Assembly: GCF_013032455.1 (NCBI RefSeq)
Contig: NZ_WQCF01000006.1
Location: 62,001 to 126,000 of the forward strand
DNA length: 64,000 nucleotides
Source of the DNA: Ruegeria atlantica
GTDB taxonomy: Bacteria > Pseudomonadota > Alphaproteobacteria > Rhodobacterales > Rhodobacteraceae
Direction of reading: 5' to 3'
Shown here: piece after piece, positions 56,122 to 64,000 of the stretch
How positions within the stretch are numbered: the stretch's first letter is position 1
Layout of the letters: every line of letters starts with the position of its first letter
Notes under the pieces: generated by a model
Told to the model about the DNA's origin: nothing
Databases searched by the model: none
The model's input: only the letters and a program-made list of their open reading frames with translations
Program-made: the position numbers and the translations under genes

Positions 56122-57248
56122 CCCTTCGTGCGCTTTTTTTGGCACTGCTGACTACGACACCGGTCCACGCCCAGACCGATCCGTCAACCGCAGCGTTGAA
56201 TGCAGCGCAAATGCTAGAACAGGCGTCTATCGCACTGGCCGAGGCCGACAGCGCTCGCGACCGTGTGCGTGCGTTGACCGAAACGATACAGGCTTATGAG
56301 GCTGGCTTGACAGCTATGCGCGACGGGTTGCGCCGCGCCGCCACGCGTGAAGCGCAACTGACCGCAGAACTACACACGCGTGAGAAAGAGATTGCGCAAA
56401 TACTGGGCGTATTACAGACCATAGAAACCACCTCTCCGCCCGTTCTGATGCTGCATCCATCCGGTCCGCTGGGTTCAGCGCGCGCGGGTATGATGCTTTC
56501 CGAAGTCACGCCAAGCCTGAATGCCCGCGCACTGGCTTTGGCCCGTGATCTGCAGGAGGTGCAAACCCTCCGGCAATTGCAGCAAAGCGCGGCGGACACA
56601 CTGACCGAGGGCTTGACCGGCGTTCAAACCGCCCGCACCGAGCTAAGCACGGCCATCGCCGACCGTACAGACTTACCGCAGCGTTTTGTCGAAGATCCGA
56701 TCCGAACGGCGATTCTGATCTCTTCAACCGAGACGCTAGAGGGTTTTGCCAGCGGACTGTCTGAAATTTCGGAAGGCGAGATTGTCGCGACCAATGCTGA
56801 TATTTCAGACCTGCAAGGGCAAATCCCATTACCTGTGCAGGGCGTCATGTTACACCGTGCCGGTGAGACCGACGCCGCCGGAGTAAAGCGCCCCGGAGTG
56901 GTTCTGGCCACGCAACCCCGCTCGATTGTGAAATCCCCTACCGCAGCGACAATCCGGTACAGTGGACCACTTTTGGATTTGGGGAATCTGGTAATCCTTG
57001 AGCCTCAACCCGGTCTTTTATTCGTATTTTCGGGCCTGCAAGAGGTCTACGGCAAACCCGGTCAAGTCATCCCAAAGGGTACTCCAGTGGGTTTGATGCC
57101 CGGTGAAACGCCCGGAATCGGCGCTATTTTGTCAACAAGCAGTGATGGCACTGGAACTGACCGGTCAGAAACGCTCTATATAGAGGTAAGACAGGATAAC
57201 AGCCCCGTGGACCCGGAATCGTGGTTTCGGATCAGCAAGGATGGATAA
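56118..57248 (+). CDS. EnvC-like murein hydrolase activator (degenerate M23 domain)
   Basis: A 376-residue exported protein with a signal peptide (MTLRALFLALLTTTPVHA), a coiled coil (about 25-200) and a C-terminal LytM/M23-like domain (about 250-370). The zinc-binding HxxxD and HxH residues are absent in this domain (LLFVFSGLQEVYGKPG instead), as in EnvC, so it should activate amidases rather than cut peptidoglycan itself. It lies between gpmI and the S41 protease in one operon. Confidence 0.85.
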   Translation: MTLRALFLALLTTTPVHAQTDPSTAALNAAQMLEQASIALAEADSARDRVRALTETIQAYEAGLTAMRDGLRRAATREAQLTAELHTREKEIAQILGVLQTIETTSPPVLMLHPSGPLGSARAGMMLSEVTPSLNARALALARDLQEVQTLRQLQQSAADTLTEGLTGVQTARTELSTAIADRTDLPQRFVEDPIRTAILISSTETLEGFASGLSEISEGEIVATNADISDLQGQIPLPVQGVMLHRAGETDAAGVKRPGVVLATQPRSIVKSPTAATIRYSGPLLDLGNLVILEPQPGLLFVFSGLQEVYGKPGQVIPKGTPVGLMPGETPGIGAILSTSSDGTGTDRSETLYIEVRQDNSPVDPESWFRISKDG

Positions 57249-57254
57249 AACCGT

Positions 57255-58595
57255 ATGAAGAAATTTGTGATGGCCGGTCTGGCCGGAACCGTGGCAGGTA
57301 TAATTGCAACCACTCAGATCGCTGGCCCGTTGCTGGCGCAAGAGGCCGAGAGGAAGGCGGATGTCTATCAGCAGCTGGACCTGTTCGGGGATATTTTTGA
57401 ACGCATTCGCGCGCAATACGTAGAAGAGGTAGAGCCGGAAGAACTGATCGAGGCGGCGATTGATGGTATGCTGACTTCACTGGACCCGCATTCCAGCTAT
57501 CTGTCGCCCGATGATGCCGAACAGATGCGTGTCCAGACACGCGGAGAATTTGGCGGCCTTGGCATCGAAGTCACGCAGGAAGAAGGCTTTGTGAAAGTTG
57601 TTTCACCGATTGATGGAACCCCAGCCGATGAGGCGGGGATCGAAGCCGGAGATTTCATCACCCATGTCGATGGAGAGAGCATTCTTGGTCTGACGTTGGA
57701 CAAAGCGGTCGATCTGATGCGTGGCCCTGTCGGGTCCGAGATCGTTATCACCGTCGTGCGCGAGGGCGAGCAGGAACCTTTTGATGTGACCATCATCCGC
57801 GACACGATCAAACTGACCGCCGTGCGCGCTCGCACCGAAGGCACCAGTGTGGTTCTGCGCGTGACTACCTTCAACGATCAGACATTCCCCAACCTTCAGG
57901 AAGGTTTGAACGAGCAGATCGAAGAGGTTGGCGGCATCGACAAGGTCAACGGTTTTGTTCTGGACCTGCGCAACAACCCAGGCGGCTTGCTGACGCAGGC
58001 GATCAAAGTATCCGACGCATTCCTGAACGAAGGCGAAATCGTATCGACCCGTGGGCGCGATCCAAGTGAAGGTGAACGTTTCAACGCAACCCCAGGCGAT
58101 CTGGCAGAGGGCAAGCCAATTGTTGTTCTGATCAACGGCGGTTCTGCTTCGGCGTCTGAGATTGTAGCAGGTGCGCTTCAGGATCACCGCCGTGCAATCG
58201 TGGTTGGCACCAAGAGCTTTGGCAAAGGTTCAGTGCAGACGGTCATGCCGCTGCGTGGCGACGGCGCGATGCGCCTGACCACTTCGCGTTATTACACGCC
58301 GTCGGGCCGTTCGATCCAAGCGCTTGGCGTCAGCCCAGACATCATTGTCGAACAACCGCGTGTAACGCCGGACGCGGAAGAGGAAGACACGAACCGCCCA
58401 ACCCGGTCCGAGGCAGACCTGCGCGGCAGTTTGAACAATGACAGCCTCAGTGAAGATGAGATTCGTCAGATCGAGGAGGACCGCGCAAGGGCTGAAGCCA
58501 CTGCTGAATTGCGGGAAGAGGACTATCAGCTGGCCTACGCCATCGACATCCTCAAAGGTTTGTCGGCCTTCAACCCGAACGGGCCATCACAGTAA
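57255..58595 (+). CDS. ctpA: C-terminal processing peptidase, S41 family (CtpA-like)
   Basis: A 446-residue exported protease with an N-terminal hydrophobic segment (1-30), an S41 N-terminal region, a PDZ domain (GGLGIEVTQEEG ... about 85-160) and the catalytic domain. The serine is in the SASAS stretch (297-301) and the lysine is in GTKSFGKGSVQ. A long acidic tail (about 375-446) follows. It processes periplasmic proteins and often controls peptidoglycan enzymes, which fits the EnvC-like neighbour 6 bases upstream. Confidence 0.93.
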   Translation: MKKFVMAGLAGTVAGIIATTQIAGPLLAQEAERKADVYQQLDLFGDIFERIRAQYVEEVEPEELIEAAIDGMLTSLDPHSSYLSPDDAEQMRVQTRGEFGGLGIEVTQEEGFVKVVSPIDGTPADEAGIEAGDFITHVDGESILGLTLDKAVDLMRGPVGSEIVITVVREGEQEPFDVTIIRDTIKLTAVRARTEGTSVVLRVTTFNDQTFPNLQEGLNEQIEEVGGIDKVNGFVLDLRNNPGGLLTQAIKVSDAFLNEGEIVSTRGRDPSEGERFNATPGDLAEGKPIVVLINGGSASASEIVAGALQDHRRAIVVGTKSFGKGSVQTVMPLRGDGAMRLTTSRYYTPSGRSIQALGVSPDIIVEQPRVTPDAEEEDTNRPTRSEADLRGSLNNDSLSEDEIRQIEEDRARAEATAELREEDYQLAYAIDILKGLSAFNPNGPSQ

Positions 58596-58603
58596 CAAAG
58601 AAG

Positions 58604-58630
58604 GGGCCGCCAAAAAGGGCGGCCCTTTTT
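58604..58630 (+). terminator. Rho-independent terminator after the gpmI operon
   Basis: GGGCCGCC (58604-58611) pairs exactly with GGCGGCCC (58618-58625) around a 6-base loop and is followed by five Ts (58626-58630). It ends the gpmI-envC-ctpA transcript. Confidence 0.9.
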
Positions 58631-58707
58631 CTTTGGGGGAATAGCTTCGCAAGCCACCGAAGGATGCTCTAGTGTTCGCTATTGGGGAGTTTGAGCCGCC
58701 AGCGGGG

Positions 58708-59067
58708 TCACCTACTTTCGTTCTGTGACCGACGGAACGCTCGTTTTAGCATGTCGAGCTCGGCACGTAATAGCCCGACCTCGGCCCGCATATCATCTGT
58801 CGCAGGCGTACCCGCGATAATGGTAAAATCACCAAGCTTATCCGCCGAAGCCGCGTCAACGATCACAAAGGAATGCACACCGTCGGATAAGGCTGCAACC
58901 GGAACAGAGACGCTGATTAACCATCCGTCCTCCGCAGGTGCCACGCGCACATCTTTCAGCGCTGCCCCCAAATATTGCACTTTGACAGCCGGTTCAGATT
59001 CCGCTTGCAAATGCCCCTGCCAAAGGCCGTTTTCAAAGCGGATGGGTGTCAATGTCGGTTGCGTCAT
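58708..59067 (-). CDS. Small conserved protein of unknown function
   Basis: A 119-residue protein starting at MTQPTLTPIRF. The first part is beta-rich (GLWQGHLQA, VRVAPAEDGWLISVSVP); the end is a short coiled coil (about 92-115, LLRAELDMLKRAF). No signal peptide or membrane segment is seen, and no family is recognised. It follows the DUF6478-like gene by 11 bases on the same strand, so the two are probably co-expressed. Confidence 0.7.
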   Translation of the reverse strand: MTQPTLTPIRFENGLWQGHLQAESEPAVKVQYLGAALKDVRVAPAEDGWLISVSVPVAALSDGVHSFVIVDAASADKLGDFTIIAGTPATDDMRAEVGLLRAELDMLKRAFRRSQNESR

Positions 59068-59078
59068 GGCCAGAACTC

Positions 59079-59840
59079 TCACAAATCAGCGCGGTGGTGG
59101 CGGCAGAAGGTCAGATCGCGCATCTTGACGCGGTTCATTCTTGGGTTTTCAAAGATCAGGTCCAGCCAGATCTTTTCAAGACGAGCCTCATTCAAAGGCA
59201 AATGCGCCAGATCGAAATCTATCGAGCAGGATTGGCTTGAAAGGTCCAGCTTCCGCAGAACTTGCTCGGTGTTCGGCCCGTTTTGAATGTTTAGGCGAGC
59301 AAAGACCTCAAGAGGCAGCTCAGACTCAATGAGAGTATCCACACGCACTAGGTGCTGTCTGGTAAAGCCCTGCGAAGCCTCTGGCGGCAACTCCACGGAC
59401 AACGATAGAAAAGAGCCGGAAAAGCCGAAAACCTCGACTTGCAGGCCATAAGGGGCCAGGTCTGTGTCGCGTGTGTTTCGGGTTTGTCGAATCCCGATTT
59501 CAGCCAGAGCGCAATCATGGAACAGCGTTACCTGTCGGTCCATCTGGGCTTTGCGCGGGGCAGAGGCCACACCGGGGCGTGACAGCGGCATGCGCCACAA
59601 ATCTGGGCGCCAGATCCAATCGGTGCCCAGAGGTTTGGGAATTTGCGTCGACCCGGTTCGCGGGTGGGTCAGGCGATTGTCAGCTTCTTGGATCAACATA
59701 TCCAGAAGGGTGCGAAGTTTGCGCGCATCGTCACGTTGCAGACGCAACTGCTGTTCTGGAGTTGCGTCTGCTTTACGCAGAGCCTTGCGCCAGCGATCTA
59801 CGACCCGTCGGTGATTATAGCGATCCAGCAGTTTGCCCAT
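59079..59840 (-). CDS. DUF6478-like protein of unknown function
   Basis: A 253-residue protein. The ATG at 59840 gives MGKLLDRYNHRRVVDRWRKA, matching my memory of the family N-terminus; a longer frame to 60047 is not credible because it runs through the divergent promoter. Other blocks are DWIWRPDLWRMPL (about 95), TLFHDCALAEIGIRQTRN and PLNEARLEKIWLDLIFENPR near the end. There is no signal peptide. The family is largely confined to Rhodobacteraceae (from memory) and has no known function. First gene of a two-gene operon. Confidence 0.72.
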   Translation of the reverse strand: MGKLLDRYNHRRVVDRWRKALRKADATPEQQLRLQRDDARKLRTLLDMLIQEADNRLTHPRTGSTQIPKPLGTDWIWRPDLWRMPLSRPGVASAPRKAQMDRQVTLFHDCALAEIGIRQTRNTRDTDLAPYGLQVEVFGFSGSFLSLSVELPPEASQGFTRQHLVRVDTLIESELPLEVFARLNIQNGPNTEQVLRKLDLSSQSCSIDFDLAHLPLNEARLEKIWLDLIFENPRMNRVKMRDLTFCRHHRADL

Positions 59841-60080
59841 GGCCCTATCGTTCAAAAGTGCGCCCCTTTTAGTCAAAGACAAGATCGAGGTTAAAGGCGT
59901 ATTACCAAATTGTGAGATCAAAACTCTCAAATTCGTGATGGCGGCAGAGTATGGGCTTAGCAATCCTAAACTGTTAGGTCTGGCCATTCTTGCAATCATC
60001 CGGGTCAGTGCGTACCGTCTGACATCTGACTGCAGGGAACCACCCAAAAACTACCAAACGTTTTGAGGCAAAACCGGGGT
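59841..60080. other. Divergent intergenic region
   Basis: 240 bases between the DUF6478-like gene (minus) and the degenerate ABC gene (plus). The region is AT-rich and should hold both promoters. No operator-like repeat was recognised. Confidence 0.4.
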
Positions 60081-63000
60081 ATGGAACCTACTCTATTCGC
60101 ATTCATCTGGAAACACTCAAAAAAACAACAGCTTGTGCTGTTGTTCCTGACGGTTCTGTCATTTCCGTTCCTCTATGCTTCGCTTGAACTGCCAAAACAG
60201 ATCATCAACGGCGCCATTGGGGCACCAAGTAGCACGGTGGCGGTTTTGGGTTTCACCGTGACGCAGGTTCAGTACTTGATGATTCTCTGCTTTGCCTTTC
60301 TGGCCACCGTGATTGCCAGCGGGCTGATGAAGATGCGGATTAATACGATGAAGGGTGTTCTAGCCGAACGTATGCTGCGTCGACTGCGGTTCACCCTTAT
60401 CAACCGCACAATGCGGTTTCCAAAGTCCTACTTTGCCACCACCAGCCAGGGTGAGCTGGTATCGATGATCACCTCCGAAGCCGAACCGATGGGAGGGTTA
60501 ATGGGAGACGCCATTGCCCAGCCCGTGTTCCAGTTCGGCCAGATGATGACTATCGTCACTTTCCTGTTCATGCAGAGCGTCTGGTTCGGCCTGGCCAGCA
60601 TCGCGTTGATCCCTTTGCAGGCGTGGTTGATCCCGAAGCTGCAGCGTCAGATCAACCTACTGAACAAGGAACGTATCCAGGAGGTTCGGAACCTGAGTTC
60701 CGAAATCGGGGAAAGTGCGGCGGGTATCAGCGACCTGCGCACGAATGGTGGATGGCGCTATCGGCTGGCGCAATTCAGCCATCGGTTGGGGCTCTTGTTT
60801 GAGATCAGGTTTAAGATCTACAACAAGAAATTCTTCATGAAGTTCCTAAACAACCTGATCACGCAGATGACGCCGTTCCTGTTCTATTCGGTCGGCGGCT
60901 ACTTGGCGATCAAGGGTGAGGTGACCGTGGGTGCGCTGGTCGCTGCCCTTGGGGCCTATAAGGACCTGAGTGGCCCGTGGAAGGACCTGCTGACCTATTA
61001 CAACCAGGTGCAGGATATGTCCCTGCGGTGGGAAGTTGTGACCGAACGGTTTGCGCCTTCCAACATGATCCCCGAAGAACTGTTCATGGGCGAGCCCGAA
61101 GTGATCCCGCGTTTGAACGGCGCAATTGAACTCCGAAACGTGACCGTACGCGATGATGACGGCAAGACCATTCTGGAAGACATCGATCTGACCATCCCTA
61201 AAGGCGCACGGGTTGCGATCCAATCCAACCATGCATCGGAACGCAATGCTTTAGCGCAGGTTCTGACCCGTGAAGTGCTGCCGGTGCAAGGAGATGTGAT
61301 CATGGCAGGGCAAAATCTGAAAGACCTGCATCAATCGGTGATCGCCGCTCGGATCGGTTATGCCTATTCGCGGCCCTACCTTTTCAACGGAACGCTGGGT
61401 GACAACCTTTTAATGCCGTTGAGACCGCACCCTCAACGCTCAGCAGAGACCGAAACCGCGCCAAGCCGCTGGCAGATCGAGGCAGAGCGATCGGGCAATC
61501 CGACGGATTCCCTGGATGACGAGTGGATCGACCCCGAGCTGGCGGGGCTGGACGATATTGATGATATTCGAGCCTGGTGGTTTCAACTGGTTGAGGCGAT
61601 GGGCATTGACGAGTTCATGTTGCGGCGCAATTTACGCACGCGGTTTGACCCAAACATTCATCCCTCACTGGCGGAAGATGTTGTCAAACTGCGTGATGTT
61701 GTTGCCGAAAAGTTAAAAGAAAAGGGCCTTGATCGGCATGTCCACCGTTTCGACCCCGAGCGTTTTAACCCGACCGTCCCGCTTGGGGGCAACCTGCTTT
61801 TTGCCACTCCCTCGCGGGACATAACGCCGGAATCTCTGGCCAGTGATGCGCGCTTCAAAAAACTGTTTGGAATGCATGATCTGGCCAATGACGCCATGTC
61901 GATGGCCAGCACCGTGCTCGAGACGTTGGATCAAGCTTTTGGTCGCGACGGGGCTGATCACCCGCTGTTCCTGCGCCTGGGAATGTCGAAGGAGATGTAC
62001 CACAAACTGCTCGACATCAAAGACCGCCGAAAATCCAAAGGTGAGAGCGGTATCGACGACTCGGAGCGGTTCTTGTTGTTGACACTTCCTTTTCTGCTGA
62101 CTGCGGAACAGATTGGCCCGGATTTTCCCGAGGAATATAAGGATAAGATCCTGTCCATCCGTAAAGATCAGGCTGAACGTCTACGTGAGGCGCTAGAGGG
62201 CATGTTTGTCCCGTTGTCCCCGGACAGCTACATACCCCGGCTGACCGTGATGGAAAACGCGCTGTATGGTCGGATTTCTGTGACGGCCGGCGCGCATGCC
62301 GAAGAAATTGAGGACGTGGTTGCTCAGGCCATGAACGAGGCCGGGTTGCGGCGACGAGCAGCATCCACCTTGTTCGATCTGCCGACCGGGCTGGGCGGGA
62401 ACAACCTGCCGACGGTGTTTCAAGAGCGCGCGTCGTTTTCCCGTGCGGGGATTAAACGACCTGACATTCTCATTCTGGACAAAGCCCTTGCAAGCCACGA
62501 TTCCGAAAGCCGCCTGCGTACTCGACTGCGCCTGCGTGAGCTGCTGCCCAACTCGATCATGATCTTTATGGAAGATCATTTTGCCCATCCCGAGGCGTAT
62601 GATTTGTTCATCGAAATCAAGGATGGCCGTATCGACGGCGTCTCGCGGACACAAGCTCGTCAGGAAGGCGCGGCTTCGGATGATCTGAGCACAAAGCTGG
62701 AAATTATTTCTTCGACTGAACTGTTCTCGGGCATCGATGCACGAAACCAGCGTCTGCTGGCGTTCTCTGCACAATGGTATGAAGTGGCCGAAGGCCAAAT
62801 GATCTTTTCTCAAGGTCAGGCACCTGATGCCGCCTATCTGTGTATCAAAGGTCAGGCAAAGCTGGATTGGCCTGCCGAAGAGGGTGGCAAACGCACGATT
62901 TCGATCATCGAGCCTGGCCGCCTGATCGGTGATCTGTCAATTATTACCGGAGAGCTTCGCCAACTGGATCTCACTGCGATAACAGACTGCACTTTCTTGC

Positions 63001-63185
63001 GTATTGGCGCAGAAGAATTGCGTGCAGTGATCGAAAGCGATGCCTCGGTGGCCGTTCAATTGCTTCAAACCGTCGCCGGGTATCTGACAACTTTGTCCAA
63101 CAGGCTCAACACGGCACAAAATCCTTCTGACGTCTTCACGGACGCTCCTCAATCAATCGAAGGTAAAATCACTGATAATGCGTGA
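60081..63185 (+). CDS. ABC exporter-like protein with degenerate ATPase and C-terminal cyclic nucleotide-binding domain
   Basis: A 1034-residue protein. A six-helix ABC exporter membrane domain covers about 15-320. The nucleotide-binding domain starts at about 350, but Walker A reads QSNHASERNA (381-390) in place of GxxGxGKST, the signature reads LPTVFQ (776-781), Walker B ends in LILDK rather than DE (797-801) and the D-loop is SHD. A helical insertion of about 260 residues (447-710) separates the halves. Residues about 875-1000 form a CRP-like cNMP domain (PGRLIGDLSIITGELRQ). The ATG at 60081 is preferred over a TTG at 60063. ATP hydrolysis is unlikely; transport may be regulatory or absent. 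It overlaps the CPBP gene by 8 bases. Confidence 0.85.
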   Translation: MEPTLFAFIWKHSKKQQLVLLFLTVLSFPFLYASLELPKQIINGAIGAPSSTVAVLGFTVTQVQYLMILCFAFLATVIASGLMKMRINTMKGVLAERMLRRLRFTLINRTMRFPKSYFATTSQGELVSMITSEAEPMGGLMGDAIAQPVFQFGQMMTIVTFLFMQSVWFGLASIALIPLQAWLIPKLQRQINLLNKERIQEVRNLSSEIGESAAGISDLRTNGGWRYRLAQFSHRLGLLFEIRFKIYNKKFFMKFLNNLITQMTPFLFYSVGGYLAIKGEVTVGALVAALGAYKDLSGPWKDLLTYYNQVQDMSLRWEVVTERFAPSNMIPEELFMGEPEVIPRLNGAIELRNVTVRDDDGKTILEDIDLTIPKGARVAIQSNHASERNALAQVLTREVLPVQGDVIMAGQNLKDLHQSVIAARIGYAYSRPYLFNGTLGDNLLMPLRPHPQRSAETETAPSRWQIEAERSGNPTDSLDDEWIDPELAGLDDIDDIRAWWFQLVEAMGIDEFMLRRNLRTRFDPNIHPSLAEDVVKLRDVVAEKLKEKGLDRHVHRFDPERFNPTVPLGGNLLFATPSRDITPESLASDARFKKLFGMHDLANDAMSMASTVLETLDQAFGRDGADHPLFLRLGMSKEMYHKLLDIKDRRKSKGESGIDDSERFLLLTLPFLLTAEQIGPDFPEEYKDKILSIRKDQAERLREALEGMFVPLSPDSYIPRLTVMENALYGRISVTAGAHAEEIEDVVAQAMNEAGLRRRAASTLFDLPTGLGGNNLPTVFQERASFSRAGIKRPDILILDKALASHDSESRLRTRLRLRELLPNSIMIFMEDHFAHPEAYDLFIEIKDGRIDGVSRTQARQEGAASDDLSTKLEIISSTELFSGIDARNQRLLAFSAQWYEVAEGQMIFSQGQAPDAAYLCIKGQAKLDWPAEEGGKRTISIIEPGRLIGDLSIITGELRQLDLTAITDCTFLRIGAEELRAVIESDASVAVQLLQTVAGYLTTLSNRLNTAQNPSDVFTDAPQSIEGKITDNA
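61419..62210 (+). other. Unassigned helical insertion within the degenerate ATPase domain
   Basis: Residues 447-710 of the ABC-like protein lie where a normal nucleotide-binding domain has a short helical subdomain. The stretch is acidic and helical (for example DLANDAMSMASTVLETLDQAF) and matches no domain I know. Confidence 0.6.
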
Positions 63186-64000
63186 TCCAGCCGCCTATTC
63201 CGCCCATGAGCGGTTGTTGCGCGAAGCCCGCGCCCGCCCAGAATTGTGGCGGCTTGTTCTTGGGTTGGTCATCATTCTCACGCTCTATATTGCGCTAAAC
63301 TCCGTGCTTTTTGCCGTTGTGGGCAGGTTGCTTGCGTCGCATCGGGATCAGGGTCTGTTGCAGGCTACTTCCGCGTTTACCACATTGGTATTGCTGATTA
63401 GTTTCGGGTTTCTGACCTTGGGTGTTGCCGTTGCCGCCAGGCAATTGCAGCATCGTTCTCTAGCCTCGATACTTGGCCCGTTTAGCCTATTCCTGCGTCA
63501 ATTCTGGCAGGTGTTCCGAGCCCTTGTGATATTGGGGCTGGTGATGATGGTTCTTCCACCTTACGGCATGGGTGAGCCTCTGACCCAAAACCTTGCCCTG
63601 TCTACGTGGCTGTTGCTGTTCCCACTGTCCGCGATTGCAGTGCTGATTCAGACCAGCGCCGAAGAGGTGTTGTTTCGCGGGTATATCCAGCAGTCATTGG
63701 CCGCCAGATTCCGGTCTCCGGTAATCTGGATAGGGTTGCCTTCCGTTCTGTTCGCCGCGGGGCATTATGCGCCGGGCATCACGGGTGAAAACGCATTGCT
63801 GGTAGCTGTCTGGTCATGTGTCTTTGGCCTATTGGCTGCCGATCTGACCGCACGGGCGGGTACGCTGGGGCCAGCTATCGCTATGCATTTCATGAACAAT
63901 ACCATAGCTTTGCTGTTTATCTCACTACCCGAAACCCTAAGCGGCCTTGCACTGTACCTGCTACCTTTCGGCATGTCCGAGAGTGGTCTGCTGCGGCAAT
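63178..64000 (+). CDS. CPBP family intramembrane metalloprotease, 3' partial
   Basis: At least 274 residues, running off the right edge. The ATG at 63178 overlaps the end of the ABC-like gene by 8 bases. Several membrane helices are seen. The CPBP motifs are complete: EEVLFR (E162, E163 and R167), the second-motif His196 in FAAGHY and HFMNN (H237 and N241). Such proteins are Rce1-like glutamic intramembrane proteases, often used for bacteriocin immunity or maturation. Coupling to the ABC-like protein suggests a joint function, for example maturing or degrading a membrane partner. Confidence 0.87.
   Translation, partial: MRDPAAYSAHERLLREARARPELWRLVLGLVIILTLYIALNSVLFAVVGRLLASHRDQGLLQATSAFTTLVLLISFGFLTLGVAVAARQLQHRSLASILGPFSLFLRQFWQVFRALVILGLVMMVLPPYGMGEPLTQNLALSTWLLLFPLSAIAVLIQTSAEEVLFRGYIQQSLAARFRSPVIWIGLPSVLFAAGHYAPGITGENALLVAVWSCVFGLLAADLTARAGTLGPAIAMHFMNNTIALLFISLPETLSGLALYLLPFGMSESGLLRQ

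Overview
The window looks like chromosomal DNA of a marine alphaproteobacterium of the Rhodobacterales, probably the Roseobacter group. This is inferred from the gene families: a complete Na+-translocating NADH:quinone reductase locus, a DUF6478-type protein, a STAS-MlaE/MlaF/MCE/lipoprotein lipid transporter, dense ATGA-overlapped operons and moderately high GC. No search could be run, so genus and species are open. I see no insertion sequence, prophage, integrase, rRNA or CRISPR array. The only RNA gene is tRNA-Pro(CGG).

Layout: 1-2680 is the 3' part of a cytochrome bo3 quinol oxidase operon (cyoB partial, cyoC, cyoD). 2777-3504 holds two overlapping crcB fluoride-channel genes on the minus strand. 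3731-5311 is an FMN-binding glutamate synthase-like protein. 5367-7891 is an ECF sigma factor overlapped by a membrane-anchored von Willebrand A protein. 7930-11840 (minus) is a lipid-transport ABC system. 12103-13635 is a phosphonate monoester hydrolase/sulfatase-like enzyme. 13712-16308 is a hybrid histidine kinase plus an OmpR-type regulator.

16799-31604 is the most unusual part. Two complete sets of type I secretion inner-membrane parts surround two divergently transcribed secreted proteins. The minus-strand operon encodes a 1273-residue Ig-repeat adhesin, a SapC-family protein, a TolC-like lipoprotein, a LapB-type ABC transporter and an HlyD adaptor. The plus-strand gene encodes a beta-propeller/RTX protein, followed by a convergent HlyD/ABC pair of PrsDE type. 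The adhesin carries a cohesin-like module near its C-terminus, and the divergent protein ends in a dockerin-like module. I infer that the two may form a calcium-dependent complex at the cell surface; this is the main candidate for an undescribed system.

31999-36035 is a pair of uncharacterised genes (SWIM zinc finger protein plus a 901-residue repeat-like protein). 36068-41429 (minus) encodes a SAM/adenylate cyclase/AAA/TPR signalling protein, a DUF4242 protein and a flavin oxidase. tRNA-Pro and an rRNA methyltransferase follow. 43196-49068 is nqrABCDEF, ending at a terminator. Its maturation genes apbE and nqrM lie at 51480-52762, beyond a UDP-sugar dehydrogenase and a CBS-domain gene on the other strand. 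52826-54514 is a second sulfatase-like enzyme with an altered active-site motif. 54604-58595 is an operon of gpmI, an EnvC-like protein and a CtpA-type protease. 59067-59840 holds two small conserved genes of unknown role. 60081-64000 is an ABC exporter-like protein whose ATPase motifs are all degenerate and which carries a cyclic-nucleotide-binding domain, overlapped by a CPBP membrane protease that runs off the window.
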